A stretch of DNA of 57,035 nucleotides from Sphaerisporangium melleum (GTDB lineage: Bacteria > Actinomycetota > Actinomycetes > Streptosporangiales > Streptosporangiaceae): assembly GCF_014646695.1 (NCBI RefSeq), contig NZ_BMNT01000004.1, positions 1 to 57,035 on the forward strand, given 5' to 3'. The translations under genes were made by a program, and so were the position numbers. Every line of letters starts with the position of its first letter. Position 1 is the first letter of the stretch. Of this stretch, positions 1 through 8,229 are shown piece by piece. The notes beneath the pieces were generated by a model that was given only the letters and a program-made list of their open reading frames with translations, was not told the origin of the DNA and searched no databases.

Positions 1-212
1 AACTGCGAGTCACCCAGCTTGCCGGCCGGGATCGCGGTGCCGAAGTACCGGCCGCTCTGCGCGGCCGCCGCGCCCAGCGTGCTCTCCGCGGCGTTGGAGG
101 GAAGCGGCACCGTCAGCGCCGTGATCGTGCCGAGTACGCCGAGCGCGCCGGCGACCACGGCCCTGCGCAGCCCCCTAGAGGGGCGCCGGGTTCCAGAGGG
201 GTTCGTGCCCAT
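1..212 (-). CDS. GH10 endo-1,4-beta-xylanase, N-terminal part (cut by window edge)
   Basis: This is the first 70 residues of a secreted protein that runs off the left edge. The start ATG has a GGAGG ribosome site about 7 nt upstream. A signal peptide (RR/LRR-containing basic stretch, hydrophobic core, cleavage near SNAAEST) is followed by STLGAAAAQSGRYFGTAI. That opening is nearly identical to the mature N-terminus of Streptomyces xylanase A (GH10), which hydrolyses beta-1,4-xylan outside the cell. The catalytic Glu residues lie outside the window, so activity and any carbohydrate-binding module cannot be judged. A GAAACTTTC element about 190 bp upstream supports a xylan-regulated gene. Identification rests on recognising the conserved N-terminal block. 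Confidence 0.85.
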   Translation of the reverse strand, partial: MGTNPSGTRRPSRGLRRAVVAGALGVLGTITALTVPLPSNAAESTLGAAAAQSGRYFGTAIPAGKLGDSQ

Positions 213-703
213 ACCTGAGCCTCCATAACGGGTCAAGGAAGCGCGGACACCCATGGCGTCGGCGCGCGTCCGCCTGACCAGCGGGACGCACGCCGCCAGG
301 GCGTCGCGGACGACGGCTCCCGCCGCGCACCGCAAGGGCCGGTGGGGACCGTCTGGGGACTCAGTGTGGAAACCTCTCCGAAAGGCGTCAAGGCCACTCT
401 GAAACTTTCGGACCCTCATCGAGGCGCCCCGATCAGTGAATGCTCGCTACCTGCGGATAAGTGCTATGAAACTTGCGAGACCACGCTCTGCATCGGGGAA
501 CATTCCATGTAACTTTCAACTGACGTCCGCCCCGGCCGGGTGCCACGGAGAGCTGCGCCGAGTGCGCAAACAGAACAGAGGGCGCCACACCGGGCGCAGC
601 GTGTAGTACGTTTCAGACCAGTTGAACTCGCAACTCATCCGTACGGTCCGCTCACCCAGCGGATGGCTCTGCCGCGACCGTCGCGCCTCAGGAGGACCAG
701 GCG
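213..703. other. Intergenic region between divergent xylanase and LAL regulator
   Basis: About 490 bp of lower GC than its surroundings with no convincing ORF. It must hold the promoters of both divergent genes. It contains one perfect xylanase-type GAAACTTTC element and two partial relatives (around 464-472 and 510-518). The right end carries the GGAGGA ribosome site of the LAL gene at 691-696. None of the GTCA-N2-TGAC palindromes found at the downstream enzyme genes is present here. Confidence 0.6.
401..410. promoter_or_regulatory. Xylanase-type operator, GAAACTTTCG (CGAAAGTTTC on the other strand)
   Basis: The sequence reads GAAACTTTCG; its complement CGAAAGTTTC matches the conserved GAAAxTTTC palindrome described upstream of actinomycete xylanase genes and bound by a LacI-type repressor. 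It lies about 190 bp upstream of the xylanase start codon. The match is seen in the sequence; the function is inferred from the family. Confidence 0.55.
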
Positions 704-3445
704 GTGGAACTGATCGGCCGCGATGACGACGTCGCTTCGATCCGTGCTTTCTTCGAGACCGCGGGTGTCCGCGGTGGCGCGCTGCTGCTGGTGGGCGAGG
801 CCGGCGTCGGCAAGACCGCGGTGCTCGACGCGTTCGCGGCCGTGGAGACCGGCCGCGGCACCCGTGTCCTGCGGGCCGCCGGCGTGCAGTTCGAGGCCGA
901 GGTCAACTACTCCGTCCTCAACCAGTTGCTGTTCCCGCTCGGCGACGACATGGCCCCCCTCACCGACGCACACCGCGGCGCGTTGCGCGTCGCGCTCGGC
1001 TACGAGCTCGGCTCGCTTCCCGACCGGCTCGTGGTGTCGAACGCGGCCGTGCTGTGGCTGCGGTCGGTCGCGGCCGAGACGCCGCTCCTGATCATCATCG
1101 ACGACCTGCACTGGGTGGACCGGGCCAGTGCAGAAGTGCTCGGCTTCGTCGCCCGCCGCCTGGTCGGCAGCCCGATCGCCTTCCTGGGCGCCTGCCGTAC
1201 CGCCGAGCGCGGCTTCTTCTCCGGCGGCGGGCTGAGCGAGATGACCCTGCCACCCCTGGCCGCCGACGCCGCGCGGACCCTGGTCGATCGCCGTTTCCCC
1301 ACACTGGCGCCGGCCGTGCGCCGGCGGCTGCTCAGCGAGGCCCGCGGCAACCCGCTGGCGCTGCTGGAACTCCCGTCCGCACTGGACGGCGACCAGCGTA
1401 CGGACTTCACCGCGCTCCCCACGGTCCTGCCCCTGCCCGATCGGCTGCAGGCCATGTTCGCGTCCCGGGTGGGCGGCCTGCCCGAGCGCTGCCGGCTGAT
1501 GATGCTGCTCGGCGTTCTCGGCGGCACCACCGAGGTCACCCGGCTGCGAGAGGCCGGCGGCGACACCTGCGACCTCGACGATCTGAGGCCGGCCGAGGAC
1601 GACCGGCTCGTGCAGGTGACCGCGAACCGGCTGAGCTTCCGGCATCCGCTGATCCGCGCCGCGGTGGTCCAGGCGTGCTCGGAGCGGGACCGGCGCTGGG
1701 CGCACGGCGCGCTGGCCGAGGTCGTCGACGCCCCGGAGCGGCGGGTACGCCACCTCGCCGAGTCCGTGGTCGGCCCGGACGAGGCGATCGCCGGCCGGTT
1801 GGAGGCCACCGCGCAGGCCCTGCTCCGGCAGGGCGACGCGATCGCGGCGGTGGCCGCGCTGACCCGTGCCGCCGAGCTGAGCCCCGCCCCGGCCGACCGC
1901 AGCCGCCGGCTCGCCGAGGCGGCGTACGTCGGCGCCGAGGCCGGCGGCGAGATGGCCACCGCCACCCGGCTGCTGGGCGACGCCCGGCGCAGCGGATCGC
2001 TGGACACCCACTCGCTGCACGCCGCGGCCGCCGCCGCGCACCTGCTGATCAACTCGGACGGCGACGTGACCACGGCCTACCGCCTGCTGGCCGCCGCGAT
2101 CGAGGCCGGGGACCACGGGTACGACGCGCAGAACCCGGTGCTGGTCGAGGCGATGTACTCGGTGCAGCTGATCAGCTGGTGGGTGGGCACCGAGGAGGCC
2201 GGACGGAGCGCCCGCGCGCTGGTCGACCGCCTCGTCCCCGAGCCTCCGCCGCTGCTGCGCGTCTACGCGAGCGTGTTCCCCGACCCGGTCCGTGCCACCC
2301 CCGAGGACGTCGCCACGCTCGACACGCTGATCGACTCCGTCGGCACCGGCGAGGACCCCACCCGGCTCGTCCGGATCGGCACGGCCGCCCTGTTCGCCGA
2401 CCGCCTTTCCCGGCTGCGCGGTCCAGAACGGCATCTCGCACAGCTGAGCCGGGAGGGCAGGGGCCCCGCCCGTCGTCATCTCGGCGCGCTGATCCACCTG
2501 GCCATCGACGCGTTCCTGTCCGGCCGCTGGCCCGAGGCGCAGGAGCTGTCCGACGAGGGCATCGCGGTCAGCGCCGAGCACGGCTTCACGTTCTTCCGCT
2601 GGTATTTCGACTGGGTGCACGCGCTGGTCGCGGCCGGGCGCGGCGAGGTGGAGGCGGCCCGCCGGCTGACCGACGACCTGCTCCGATGGGCGGTCGCGCA
2701 CCAGGCCACCGGCGTCACGTTCTTCGGCCTGCAGGCGCGGGCGCTCGGCGAGCTCGCGGCCGGCGACCACGAGGGCGCGTACCGGACCGCGACCCGGATC
2801 AGCCCGGCCGGACGGCTCGCACCGTACCGGCCGACCGCGATGTGGGCCGGGCTGGACCTGGTCGAGGCCGCGCTGCACACCGGGCGGCGGAGCGAGGCGG
2901 TGGCCCACGCGGCCGCGATGCGCGAGGCGCGCCTGGACGAGCTGTCGCCGCGCCTGCGCCTGCTGACCGCCGCGGCGGCCGCGCTCACCGCCGACGACGA
3001 GTGCGCCCGTGACCGGTTCGAGGCGGCCCTCGCCACCCCGGACGCGGAGCTGTGGCCGTTCGAGCTGGCCAGGGTGCGGCTCGCGTACGGCGAACGGCTG
3101 CGCCGCCTGCGCGACACCGGGGCGGCGCGCGAGCACCTCACGATCGCGCACGATGTGCTGACCGGCCTGGGAGCGGTGCCCTGGCAGGAGCGTGCCGCCG
3201 GCGAGCTGCGGGCGACCGGGATGACCCGGCGGTCGACGACGGACGTCGCGGTGACGCTGACCCCGCAGGAGCGCGAGATCGCCGACCTGGCCGGCGCCGG
3301 GCTGACCAACAAGCAGATCGGGCAGAAGCTGTTCATCTCGCACCGCACGGTCGGCGACCACCTCTACAAGATCTTTCCCAAGCTGGGGATCACGTCACGG
3401 GCCGCTCTGCGGGACGCGCTCACCGCGTACGACCAGCAGGGGTGA
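704..3445 (+). CDS. Large ATP-binding LuxR-family (LAL) transcriptional regulator
   Basis: A 913-residue regulator. The N-terminus is an AAA/STAND-type ATPase with Walker A GEAGVGKT (31-38) and a Walker B region ending IIIDDLHWVD (about 129-138). A long helical, TPR-like middle region follows. A LuxR-type HTH closes the protein (about 850-905, from LTPQEREIADLA through SHRTVGDHL). Length and order fit the LAL (MalT-like) family, in which ligand and ATP binding control DNA binding. The GTG start is chosen because GGAGGA lies 8 nt upstream. The next four transcription units share a GTCA-N2-TGAC palindrome, so this protein is the obvious local candidate to bind it (inference). It is divergent from the xylanase gene but need not control it. 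Confidence 0.9.
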   Translation: MELIGRDDDVASIRAFFETAGVRGGALLLVGEAGVGKTAVLDAFAAVETGRGTRVLRAAGVQFEAEVNYSVLNQLLFPLGDDMAPLTDAHRGALRVALGYELGSLPDRLVVSNAAVLWLRSVAAETPLLIIIDDLHWVDRASAEVLGFVARRLVGSPIAFLGACRTAERGFFSGGGLSEMTLPPLAADAARTLVDRRFPTLAPAVRRRLLSEARGNPLALLELPSALDGDQRTDFTALPTVLPLPDRLQAMFASRVGGLPERCRLMMLLGVLGGTTEVTRLREAGGDTCDLDDLRPAEDDRLVQVTANRLSFRHPLIRAAVVQACSERDRRWAHGALAEVVDAPERRVRHLAESVVGPDEAIAGRLEATAQALLRQGDAIAAVAALTRAAELSPAPADRSRRLAEAAYVGAEAGGEMATATRLLGDARRSGSLDTHSLHAAAAAAHLLINSDGDVTTAYRLLAAAIEAGDHGYDAQNPVLVEAMYSVQLISWWVGTEEAGRSARALVDRLVPEPPPLLRVYASVFPDPVRATPEDVATLDTLIDSVGTGEDPTRLVRIGTAALFADRLSRLRGPERHLAQLSREGRGPARRHLGALIHLAIDAFLSGRWPEAQELSDEGIAVSAEHGFTFFRWYFDWVHALVAAGRGEVEAARRLTDDLLRWAVAHQATGVTFFGLQARALGELAAGDHEGAYRTATRISPAGRLAPYRPTAMWAGLDLVEAALHTGRRSEAVAHAAAMREARLDELSPRLRLLTAAAAALTADDECARDRFEAALATPDAELWPFELARVRLAYGERLRRLRDTGAAREHLTIAHDVLTGLGAVPWQERAAGELRATGMTRRSTTDVAVTLTPQEREIADLAGAGLTNKQIGQKLFISHRTVGDHLYKIFPKLGITSRAALRDALTAYDQQG

Positions 3446-3456
3446 CCGGCACGACA

Positions 3457-3466
3457 GTCATGTGAC
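3457..3466. promoter_or_regulatory. Putative LAL-regulon operator 1 (GTCATGTGAC)
   Basis: A perfect 10-bp palindrome, GTCATGTGAC, just after the LAL stop codon and 38 bp before the ATG of the SRPBCC gene. Related copies (GTCATCTGAC) occur at 4801, 4973 and 8101, always in front of a gene. Seen directly; the role as operator is inferred. Confidence 0.5.
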
Positions 3467-3504
3467 TGGTGCTGAACCGGTCGGCGAAGGCCAGTCTTGG
3501 CGGC

Positions 3505-3963
3505 ATGAGCGCAGAACCGTTTCCCGAGGTCCACTGGCCGCCCGGCTGGGGACCGGATCGTGGCGACGGCTTCGTCTCCCATGAGCGCAGGATGACGGCG
3601 GCGGCCGGCGCGGTGTTCGCCCGTCTCGTCGCGGTCGAGGCGTGGCCGAGATGGCAGCGCGCCGTCGAGCGCACGGAGGTGTCCGGCGAGCTCGCCACCG
3701 GCAGCGGCTTCGTGGTCGTCACGAGGCGGCACCTCCTCGACGGCATCGTCGGTGAGCTCGACCGGCCGAACCGCTTCGGCTGGGCGGCGATCGGCGACCG
3801 GGTGAGCTTCTACCAGAACTGGCTGCTGCTGGAGGAGCCCGACGGCGGCACGCTGGTGGTCTTCCAGGAGGCCTCCCGTGGGCCGTCCGCGTTCCTGCGG
3901 GCCGCCGAGCGGCTCGAACTGACCCGCGACTGGGTGTACGCACTGCCCGATGACGGCCGCTGA
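3505..3963 (+). CDS. SRPBCC (polyketide cyclase/START-like) domain protein
   Basis: A 152-residue protein whose pattern fits the SRPBCC ligand-binding fold: an early strand with VSHERRMTAAAGAVFARLVAVEAWPRW at the N-terminus, a central stretch of alternating strands, and a final amphipathic helix. Members bind small hydrophobic ligands; the substrate cannot be told. No good ribosome site precedes the ATG at 3505, and an in-frame GTG at 3469 is possible; a leaderless message is plausible. It follows the LAL regulator by about 60 bp and carries the shared palindrome in its promoter, so it probably belongs to the LAL regulon. It converges on the next gene across a strong hairpin. Confidence 0.65.
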   Translation: MSAEPFPEVHWPPGWGPDRGDGFVSHERRMTAAAGAVFARLVAVEAWPRWQRAVERTEVSGELATGSGFVVVTRRHLLDGIVGELDRPNRFGWAAIGDRVSFYQNWLLLEEPDGGTLVVFQEASRGPSAFLRAAERLELTRDWVYALPDDGR

Positions 3964-3973
3964 CCCGGCGGCC

Positions 3974-4004
3974 CCGGCACCGCCGCCCCCGCAGGCGGTG
4001 CCGG
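3974..4004. terminator. Hairpin terminator between convergent genes
   Basis: A perfect 11-bp inverted repeat (CCGGCACCGCC / GGCGGTGCCGG) with a 9-nt loop lies between the stop codons of the SRPBCC gene and the convergent hydrolase. No T-run follows, as is usual for actinobacterial terminators. It could serve both strands. Confidence 0.6.
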
Positions 4005-4015
4005 AGAAAGGCCGA

Positions 4016-4729
4016 TCAGGCAGCGGCCGCGCGCAGGACGACCTCGGCGATCTCGTCCGGGTGGGAGGCGAACACCGCGTGTGAGGCGCCGTCGATGGCG
4101 ATGATCTCCTTGGCCCCGGCCCGCTCGGCCATGAAGTGCTGCACGGCGGCCGGGATGTTCTTGTCGGCCTCACCGAACACGAAGAAGCTCGGGGTGGTCT
4201 GCCACGCCTGCGCCCCCTCGGCGGGCTCCTGCAGCGCGGCCAGGGTGATCGGCCGCTGAGTGGCCGCCATCGTCAGGGCGGTCTCCTCGGGCACATCCGC
4301 CACGAACTGCCGGTGGTAGAGCTCCTGCGCGACGTACATGTCCTGATTGCCGTCCGGCAGCCCGACGGCACGCAGCGTCTCGGCGAGCGTGCTGCCGGGG
4401 TACTTGCCCGACAGCGTCGCCGCGCTGTCACCGGACTCGGGGGCGAACCCGGCCACGTAGACCAGCGACCTGACGTTGCCGGCGCCGGCGGCGGCCTTGC
4501 TGATCACCATGCCGCCGTACGAGTGGCCGACCAGCACGACCGGCCCGTCGATCGAGTCGAGCAGGGCACGCACCTGCGCGGCGTCATAGGCGACCGAGCG
4601 CAGCGGGTTCGGCGCGGCGATCACCCGGTGTCCTTCACTCCGCAGACGCCCGGCGACCGGCCCCCAGCCGCCCGACTCGGCGAACGCGCCGTGAACCAGG
4701 ACAACGGTGGGCTTGGTGTTCTCGGACAT
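4016..4729 (-). CDS. Alpha/beta-fold hydrolase
   Basis: A 237-residue alpha/beta hydrolase. The oxyanion segment HGAF (13-16), nucleophile elbow GHSYGG (Ser70) and the C-terminal His in GASHAVF (near 214) are present. Resemblance is to esterase/EstC-like enzymes; the substrate is unknown. The ATG at 4729 is preferred because GGAGGAAAC stands directly upstream; an in-frame ATG at 4771 would add 14 residues. The palindrome GTCATCTGAC lies 72 bp upstream, and the 29 bp that follow it resemble the same position in front of the chloroperoxidase-like gene at 7165-7989. The two promoters therefore appear built alike and jointly controlled. Confidence 0.8.
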   Translation of the reverse strand: MSENTKPTVVLVHGAFAESGGWGPVAGRLRSEGHRVIAAPNPLRSVAYDAAQVRALLDSIDGPVVLVGHSYGGMVISKAAAGAGNVRSLVYVAGFAPESGDSAATLSGKYPGSTLAETLRAVGLPDGNQDMYVAQELYHRQFVADVPEETALTMAATQRPITLAALQEPAEGAQAWQTTPSFFVFGEADKNIPAAVQHFMAERAGAKEIIAIDGASHAVFASHPDEIAEVVLRAAAA

Positions 4730-4800
4730 GGTTTCCTCCGTGCGGGATCGGTTCGTCGTGACACTCACCATGTTCGGCGGGACGGCACCGGCCAGAGTCC

Positions 4801-4810
4801 GTCAGATGAC
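4801..4810. promoter_or_regulatory. Putative LAL-regulon operator 2 (GTCAGATGAC)
   Basis: Reads GTCATCTGAC toward the minus-strand hydrolase, 72 bp upstream of its start. After a 29-nt spacer comes CGCCGAACATGG; the site at 8101 is followed after 29 nt by CGCCGAAGATGG. This fixed geometry suggests an activator site next to a -35 region. Confidence 0.5.
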
Positions 4811-4972
4811 TGGCACGACGACTGTGCTCGACGGCGGGTGCCGACCGTCATGCCACGGGACCGGTACGGAACCGGCCGGACCGCATGGAGGCCGGCCGCG
4901 GACGCCGGCCCGGCCGTTCCCCGCGTGGTGTTCGCCCCCGGTCACGGGCTTGCGGCGAAGGGCGGGATGACC

Positions 4973-4982
4973 GTCATCTGAC
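4973..4982. promoter_or_regulatory. Putative LAL-regulon operator 3 (GTCATCTGAC)
   Basis: The same 10-mer as sites 2 and 4, placed upstream of the small ORF at 5051 and the PNPOx-like gene. A TACCGT box (5002-5007) lies 20 bp downstream and could be the -10 element. About 160 bp separate it from site 2, so the divergent hydrolase and flavoprotein units each have their own copy. Confidence 0.5.
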
Positions 4983-5050
4983 AGGCGCGGACCACAGGGC
5001 ATACCGTCGAGAGTGGTCTTTCCGTTCGTATCGTCCGAATGAAGGAAGCC

Positions 5051-5146
5051 ATGACCGTCACGCTCACCCCGCCCGGCGTCCTCGCCGTCACCGTCCTCAT
5101 CGGCGCGCTCGCCGCGTGCTCGCCGCGACTCGTGAAGCGGGGCTGA
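5051..5146 (+). CDS. Very small lipoprotein-like ORF (31 aa)
   Basis: An ATG with AAGGA 5 nt upstream opens a 31-codon frame: a short polar start, a hydrophobic stretch, then a lipobox-like LAAC followed by a short basic tail (SPRLVKRG). It ends 5 nt before the next start codon, so it could couple translation of the PNPOx-like protein. It may be a true tiny lipoprotein, a leader peptide or chance. The ribosome site and lipobox are visible; function is unknown. Confidence 0.35.
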   Translation: MTVTLTPPGVLAVTVLIGALAACSPRLVKRG

Positions 5147-5151
5147 GCGCC

Positions 5152-5805
5152 ATGCCGCACCGTTACCTGGAGGCGCTCACCACCCCCTCGGTCGAGGCCG
5201 CGCAGAAGGAGTACGGCAGCTACCCGAGCATGCGGCGGATGCTGGAAGGCCTGCACACCGACGGCGTGCTGGGTGAGCAGGAGATCGCCTACATCGGCGA
5301 ACGTGACGGCTTCTACCTCGGCACCGTGGGCGAGAGCGGGTGGCCGTACGTCCAGTTCCGCGGGGGTCCGCCGGGATTTCTGAAGGTTCTCGGCACCGAG
5401 GACGGCGCGAGCCTTCTCGGCTGGGCGGACTTCCGCGGCAACCGGCAGTACGTGTCGGTGGGCAACCTCAAGGCGTCGGAGAAGGTGTCGCTGTTCCTGA
5501 TGGACTACGCCCGCCAACTGCGCCTGAAGATCCTCGGGGAGGCGCGCACGATCGACGCTCGTTCCGAGGAGGCCACTCCCCTCCTCGAGAAGGTCGGCCT
5601 GCCGGGCTACCGGGCGCGCGTCGAGCGGGTCATCACCGTACGGGTGCACGGCTACGACTGGAACTGCCCGCAGCACATCACCCCACGCTGGACGCAGGCC
5701 GAGCTGGCGCCGGCGCTGGACGAACTGCGGGCGGAGCTGTCGCGCCTGCGCAGCGAGAACCACCGGCTGCGGGCCGCCGCGGAGCCGGGCCCCGAAGTCC
5801 GGTAG
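5152..5805 (+). CDS. Pyridoxamine 5'-phosphate oxidase-like flavoprotein
   Basis: A 217-residue protein with the split-barrel FMN-binding fold of the PNPOx-like superfamily: FYLGTVGESGWPYVQFRGG (strand pair, about 52-70), then GWADFRGNRQYVSVGN and a KVSLFLMDY strand. It lacks PNPOx pathway neighbours, so it is more likely a general FMN- or F420-binding reductase than the vitamin B6 enzyme. The last 30 residues form a short coiled coil (ELAPALDELRAELSRLRSEN). The start is taken at the ATG 5 nt after the small ORF, giving possible translational coupling. Operator 3 sits upstream of the pair. It converges on the acetyltransferase with only 11 bp between stop codons. Confidence 0.75.
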   Translation: MPHRYLEALTTPSVEAAQKEYGSYPSMRRMLEGLHTDGVLGEQEIAYIGERDGFYLGTVGESGWPYVQFRGGPPGFLKVLGTEDGASLLGWADFRGNRQYVSVGNLKASEKVSLFLMDYARQLRLKILGEARTIDARSEEATPLLEKVGLPGYRARVERVITVRVHGYDWNCPQHITPRWTQAELAPALDELRAELSRLRSENHRLRAAAEPGPEVR

Positions 5806-5816
5806 GACGGACGCCC

Positions 5817-6665
5817 TCACCCCTGGGCAGGCCGGTCGGGGCGCCAGGTCCAATTGGTGCGCTCGTACAGGACCTCGAAGCCGGCCCGCCGCAGATTGTG
5901 CAGCGAGGGGTTGTGCTCACCAGGGCCCTCGGCGCCGGTCTCGGCCACGAGCCGGCGACAGCCCGCCGCCTGGGCGGCTCGGACCCTGGCCGCGATGAGG
6001 GCGCTCTGCGCCCCGCGCCCGCGTACCTCCGGCACGGTCGCGCCGGCGAAGAACTGGGCGGTGTCCCCCCGGACGTACAGGGTCGCCGTCGCGACGATCC
6101 GGTCACCCGCCCACACCGCGTAGGGGTGCCAGCCCGGCCGTCCGACGGACGCGGCGGCCATCGACCGCGCGATCTCGTTGTCCATCCCGAACACCCGATT
6201 CAAGGTGGCCGACCACTCCGCCGCCTGAGCGGGCTCCACCGGTTCGACGCGCAGTCCCTCGTCCAGCCCCCGGGCGGTCCGGGAGAGCGCGACCTCGGTG
6301 TCGCACGCGAGCTTCACCCAGGTGGACCCGGCGGACAGGTTCGTCTTCGCGCGGATCTCGTCCCAATCCGCGGGGATCACGGCGGGCGCGAGCTGGATGG
6401 TCGCCTGCGGTGTCCCGTTCAGCCGGTAGAAGTCGTCGATCCGGCCGATCAGCTCCGCGGTGACGGGTTCCTCGAAGCCGAAGCCGAGTGCCTTGTTCCA
6501 GAAGAGCGTCGAGTCGTCCCGGACCGACAGGGCGACTCCGCCGCCCAGGCGAAGCGCGGCGAAGCCGTACCGCTCCCGCAGGTCGGCGGGGAGACCGTCC
6601 TCCCAGTCGAAAAGCGTCTCGGATTCGGATCGTTCGGCAACGTCCGGGGAGATGTCGAAACCCAC
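5817..6665 (-). CDS. GNAT-family N-acetyltransferase
   Basis: A 282-residue protein with a C-terminal GNAT domain: the acetyl-CoA pyrophosphate loop RGRGAQ (215-220) followed by the helix SALIAARVRAAQ, and a late strand/helix NPSLHNLRRAGF that ends the fold. The N-terminal 130 residues form a separate, GNAT-like region as in tandem-GNAT proteins. The acceptor substrate is not predictable. The start is a GTG with GAGG about 6 nt upstream. It has its own promoter region of about 160 bp and lacks the GTCA-N2-TGAC palindrome of its neighbours, so it is probably not in their regulon. Confidence 0.8.
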   Translation of the reverse strand: MGFDISPDVAERSESETLFDWEDGLPADLRERYGFAALRLGGGVALSVRDDSTLFWNKALGFGFEEPVTAELIGRIDDFYRLNGTPQATIQLAPAVIPADWDEIRAKTNLSAGSTWVKLACDTEVALSRTARGLDEGLRVEPVEPAQAAEWSATLNRVFGMDNEIARSMAAASVGRPGWHPYAVWAGDRIVATATLYVRGDTAQFFAGATVPEVRGRGAQSALIAARVRAAQAAGCRRLVAETGAEGPGEHNPSLHNLRRAGFEVLYERTNWTWRPDRPAQG

Positions 6666-6829
6666 AACGCCTCATTTCATGTTCTTCGTGATCCATCTCG
6701 TCGGCCCGCCGAGCGCACTCGACAAATAGGACAAGATGCCGCAATTCAGGCACCGACCGTATCGGAGCCCCGCGATCCGGTGGTACGGCGCCCACCGCCG
6801 GCCGGTGTGAACGGTGGAGCTCGGAGGCG

Positions 6830-6979
6830 TCAGCGGTTCCGGTCCTGCCAGCGGTCCAGATCCGCGATCATCACCTCGGCGATGGCCCGCATCTGCTTGA
6901 TCTGACCGTCGGTGAGGCCGGCCAGGACCGTCTCGCGCGCGCTTACGACGCGTTCGGCCGCGATCGAAGCGGATTTCAT
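6830..6979 (-). pseudogene. Small ORF resembling the C-terminus of a MarR-type regulator
   Basis: A 49-codon frame with an ERVVSARETVLAGLTDGQI segment followed by a helix MRAIAEVMIADLDRW. This looks like the final dimerisation helices of MarR-family regulators (the LAGLT/LEGLS...ALxxLL pattern). No winged-helix part is found upstream in the same frame as a clear reading frame. It is best read as a remnant, though a real short protein cannot be excluded. Identification is tentative. Confidence 0.3.
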
Positions 6980-7164
6980 CGGCGGCACGGCACTCTTGAC
7001 CCAGATCGGATCCGTCCGGCGACAGACCTGGCCGGTCGTGGTCGGCGTCCGCGGGAAGCCCCCCGGGGCCGGCCGCCGGGCGGCGGCCGGTCCCGATCGG
7101 TCGAGGCGTTCACGGTGGCCCTCAGCCGAGCATCGGGTCGCCGCAGGCGCGCTCGTTCAGGGTG

Positions 7165-7989
7165 TCAGGATCGGAAGAAGGCCAGCAGGTCGGCGTTGAC
7201 CGTGTCGGCCTGCGTGGTCGGCATGCCGTGCGGGAAGCCCGCGTACGTCTTCAGCGTGCCGTTCCGGAGCAGTCGCGCCGACAGCGGCGCCGAGTCCTCG
7301 TAGGGCACGATCTGGTCGTCGTCGCCGTGCATGACGAGCACCGGCACGGTGATCTTCTTGAGGTCCTCGGTGAAGTCGGTCTGCGAGAACGCCACGATGC
7401 CGTCGTAGTGCGCCTTCGCACCGCCCATCATGCCCTGACGCCACCAGTTCTGGATGATCGCCTCGGACGGCTCGGCGCCGGGGCGGTTGAAGCCGTAGAA
7501 CGGGCCGGACGGCAGTGCCCGGTAGAACTCGGAGCGGTTGGCGGCCAGCTGCGCCTGAAGGTCGTCGAACACGCTCTTGGGCAGCCCGCCGGGATTGGCC
7601 TCGGTCCGCACCATGAGCGGCGGGATCGCGGAGATGATCGCCGCCTTGGCCACCCGCGCCTCACCGTGCCGGGCGAGGTAGCGCACCACCTCACCACCGC
7701 CGGTCGAGTGGCCGACGTGGATGGCGTCGCGCAGGTCGAGGTGGGCGGTCACCGCGGCCAGGTCGTCGGCGTAGTGGTCCAGGTCGTGCCCGTCGGCGAC
7801 CTGCGCCGACCGGCCGTGGCCGCGGCGGTCGTGCGCGACGACCCGGTAGCCGTGCTGCAGGAAGAACAGCATCTGGGTGTCCCAGTCATCGGCCGACAGC
7901 GGCCAGCCGTGGCTGAACACGATCGGCTGCCCCGAGCCCCAGTCCTTGTAGTAGATCTCGGTGCCGTCGTCGGTGGTGATGAAAGGCAT
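7165..7989 (-). CDS. Non-heme chloroperoxidase-like alpha/beta hydrolase
   Basis: A 274-residue protein opening [19 protein letters not shown], the signature start of cofactor-free haloperoxidases/peroxycarboxylic-acid-forming esterases. The triad is complete: Ser95 in GHSTGG, Asp in HGDDDQ (about 225) and His in GFPHGM (about 255). These enzymes are esterases that can form peracids; halogenation is a side effect. The ATG with GGAA upstream is preferred over an in-frame ATG 15 codons earlier. Its promoter carries operator 4, 112 bp upstream, with the same spacer layout as the other hydrolase, making it a likely member of the LAL regulon. Confidence 0.85.
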   Translation of the reverse strand: MPFITTDDGTEIYYKDWGSGQPIVFSHGWPLSADDWDTQMLFFLQHGYRVVAHDRRGHGRSAQVADGHDLDHYADDLAAVTAHLDLRDAIHVGHSTGGGEVVRYLARHGEARVAKAAIISAIPPLMVRTEANPGGLPKSVFDDLQAQLAANRSEFYRALPSGPFYGFNRPGAEPSEAIIQNWWRQGMMGGAKAHYDGIVAFSQTDFTEDLKKITVPVLVMHGDDDQIVPYEDSAPLSARLLRNGTLKTYAGFPHGMPTTQADTVNADLLAFFRS

Positions 7990-8100
7990 CTCGTTTTCCG
8001 TTCTCGGTGCGCCGGGGCCGCCGTGGTGGGACACCGGCGACGCGGATGGTTCTTCGCGGGACAGTTCCCATCTTCGGCGGGCGACTCGCGGTCAGTGCCC

Positions 8101-8110
8101 GTCAGATGAC
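8101..8110. promoter_or_regulatory. Putative LAL-regulon operator 4 (GTCAGATGAC)
   Basis: Identical to operator 2. Read on the minus strand it is GTCATCTGACGG, as at site 2, and leads into a GC-rich 29-nt spacer ending CGCCGAAGATGG. It serves the chloroperoxidase-like gene. Confidence 0.5.
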
Positions 8111-8229
8111 GGGAACGATGACGGCCGGCGCGTGCGGCCACGGTCGCACGACCACCGGCGGGCGGGCGCGAGGCGCTCCGAAGGCACGCCGAATCGCCGT
8201 GGCGGCCCCATGACGGGCCGGCGGCGGGG

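Noticed and set aside
635-3361. Very long reading frame on the minus strand opposite the LAL regulator (and similar long frames opposite most genes)
   Set aside because: Composition is Arg/Gly/Pro-rich without domains, and the opposite frame encodes a complete LAL protein. High GC leaves few stop codons in shadow frames.
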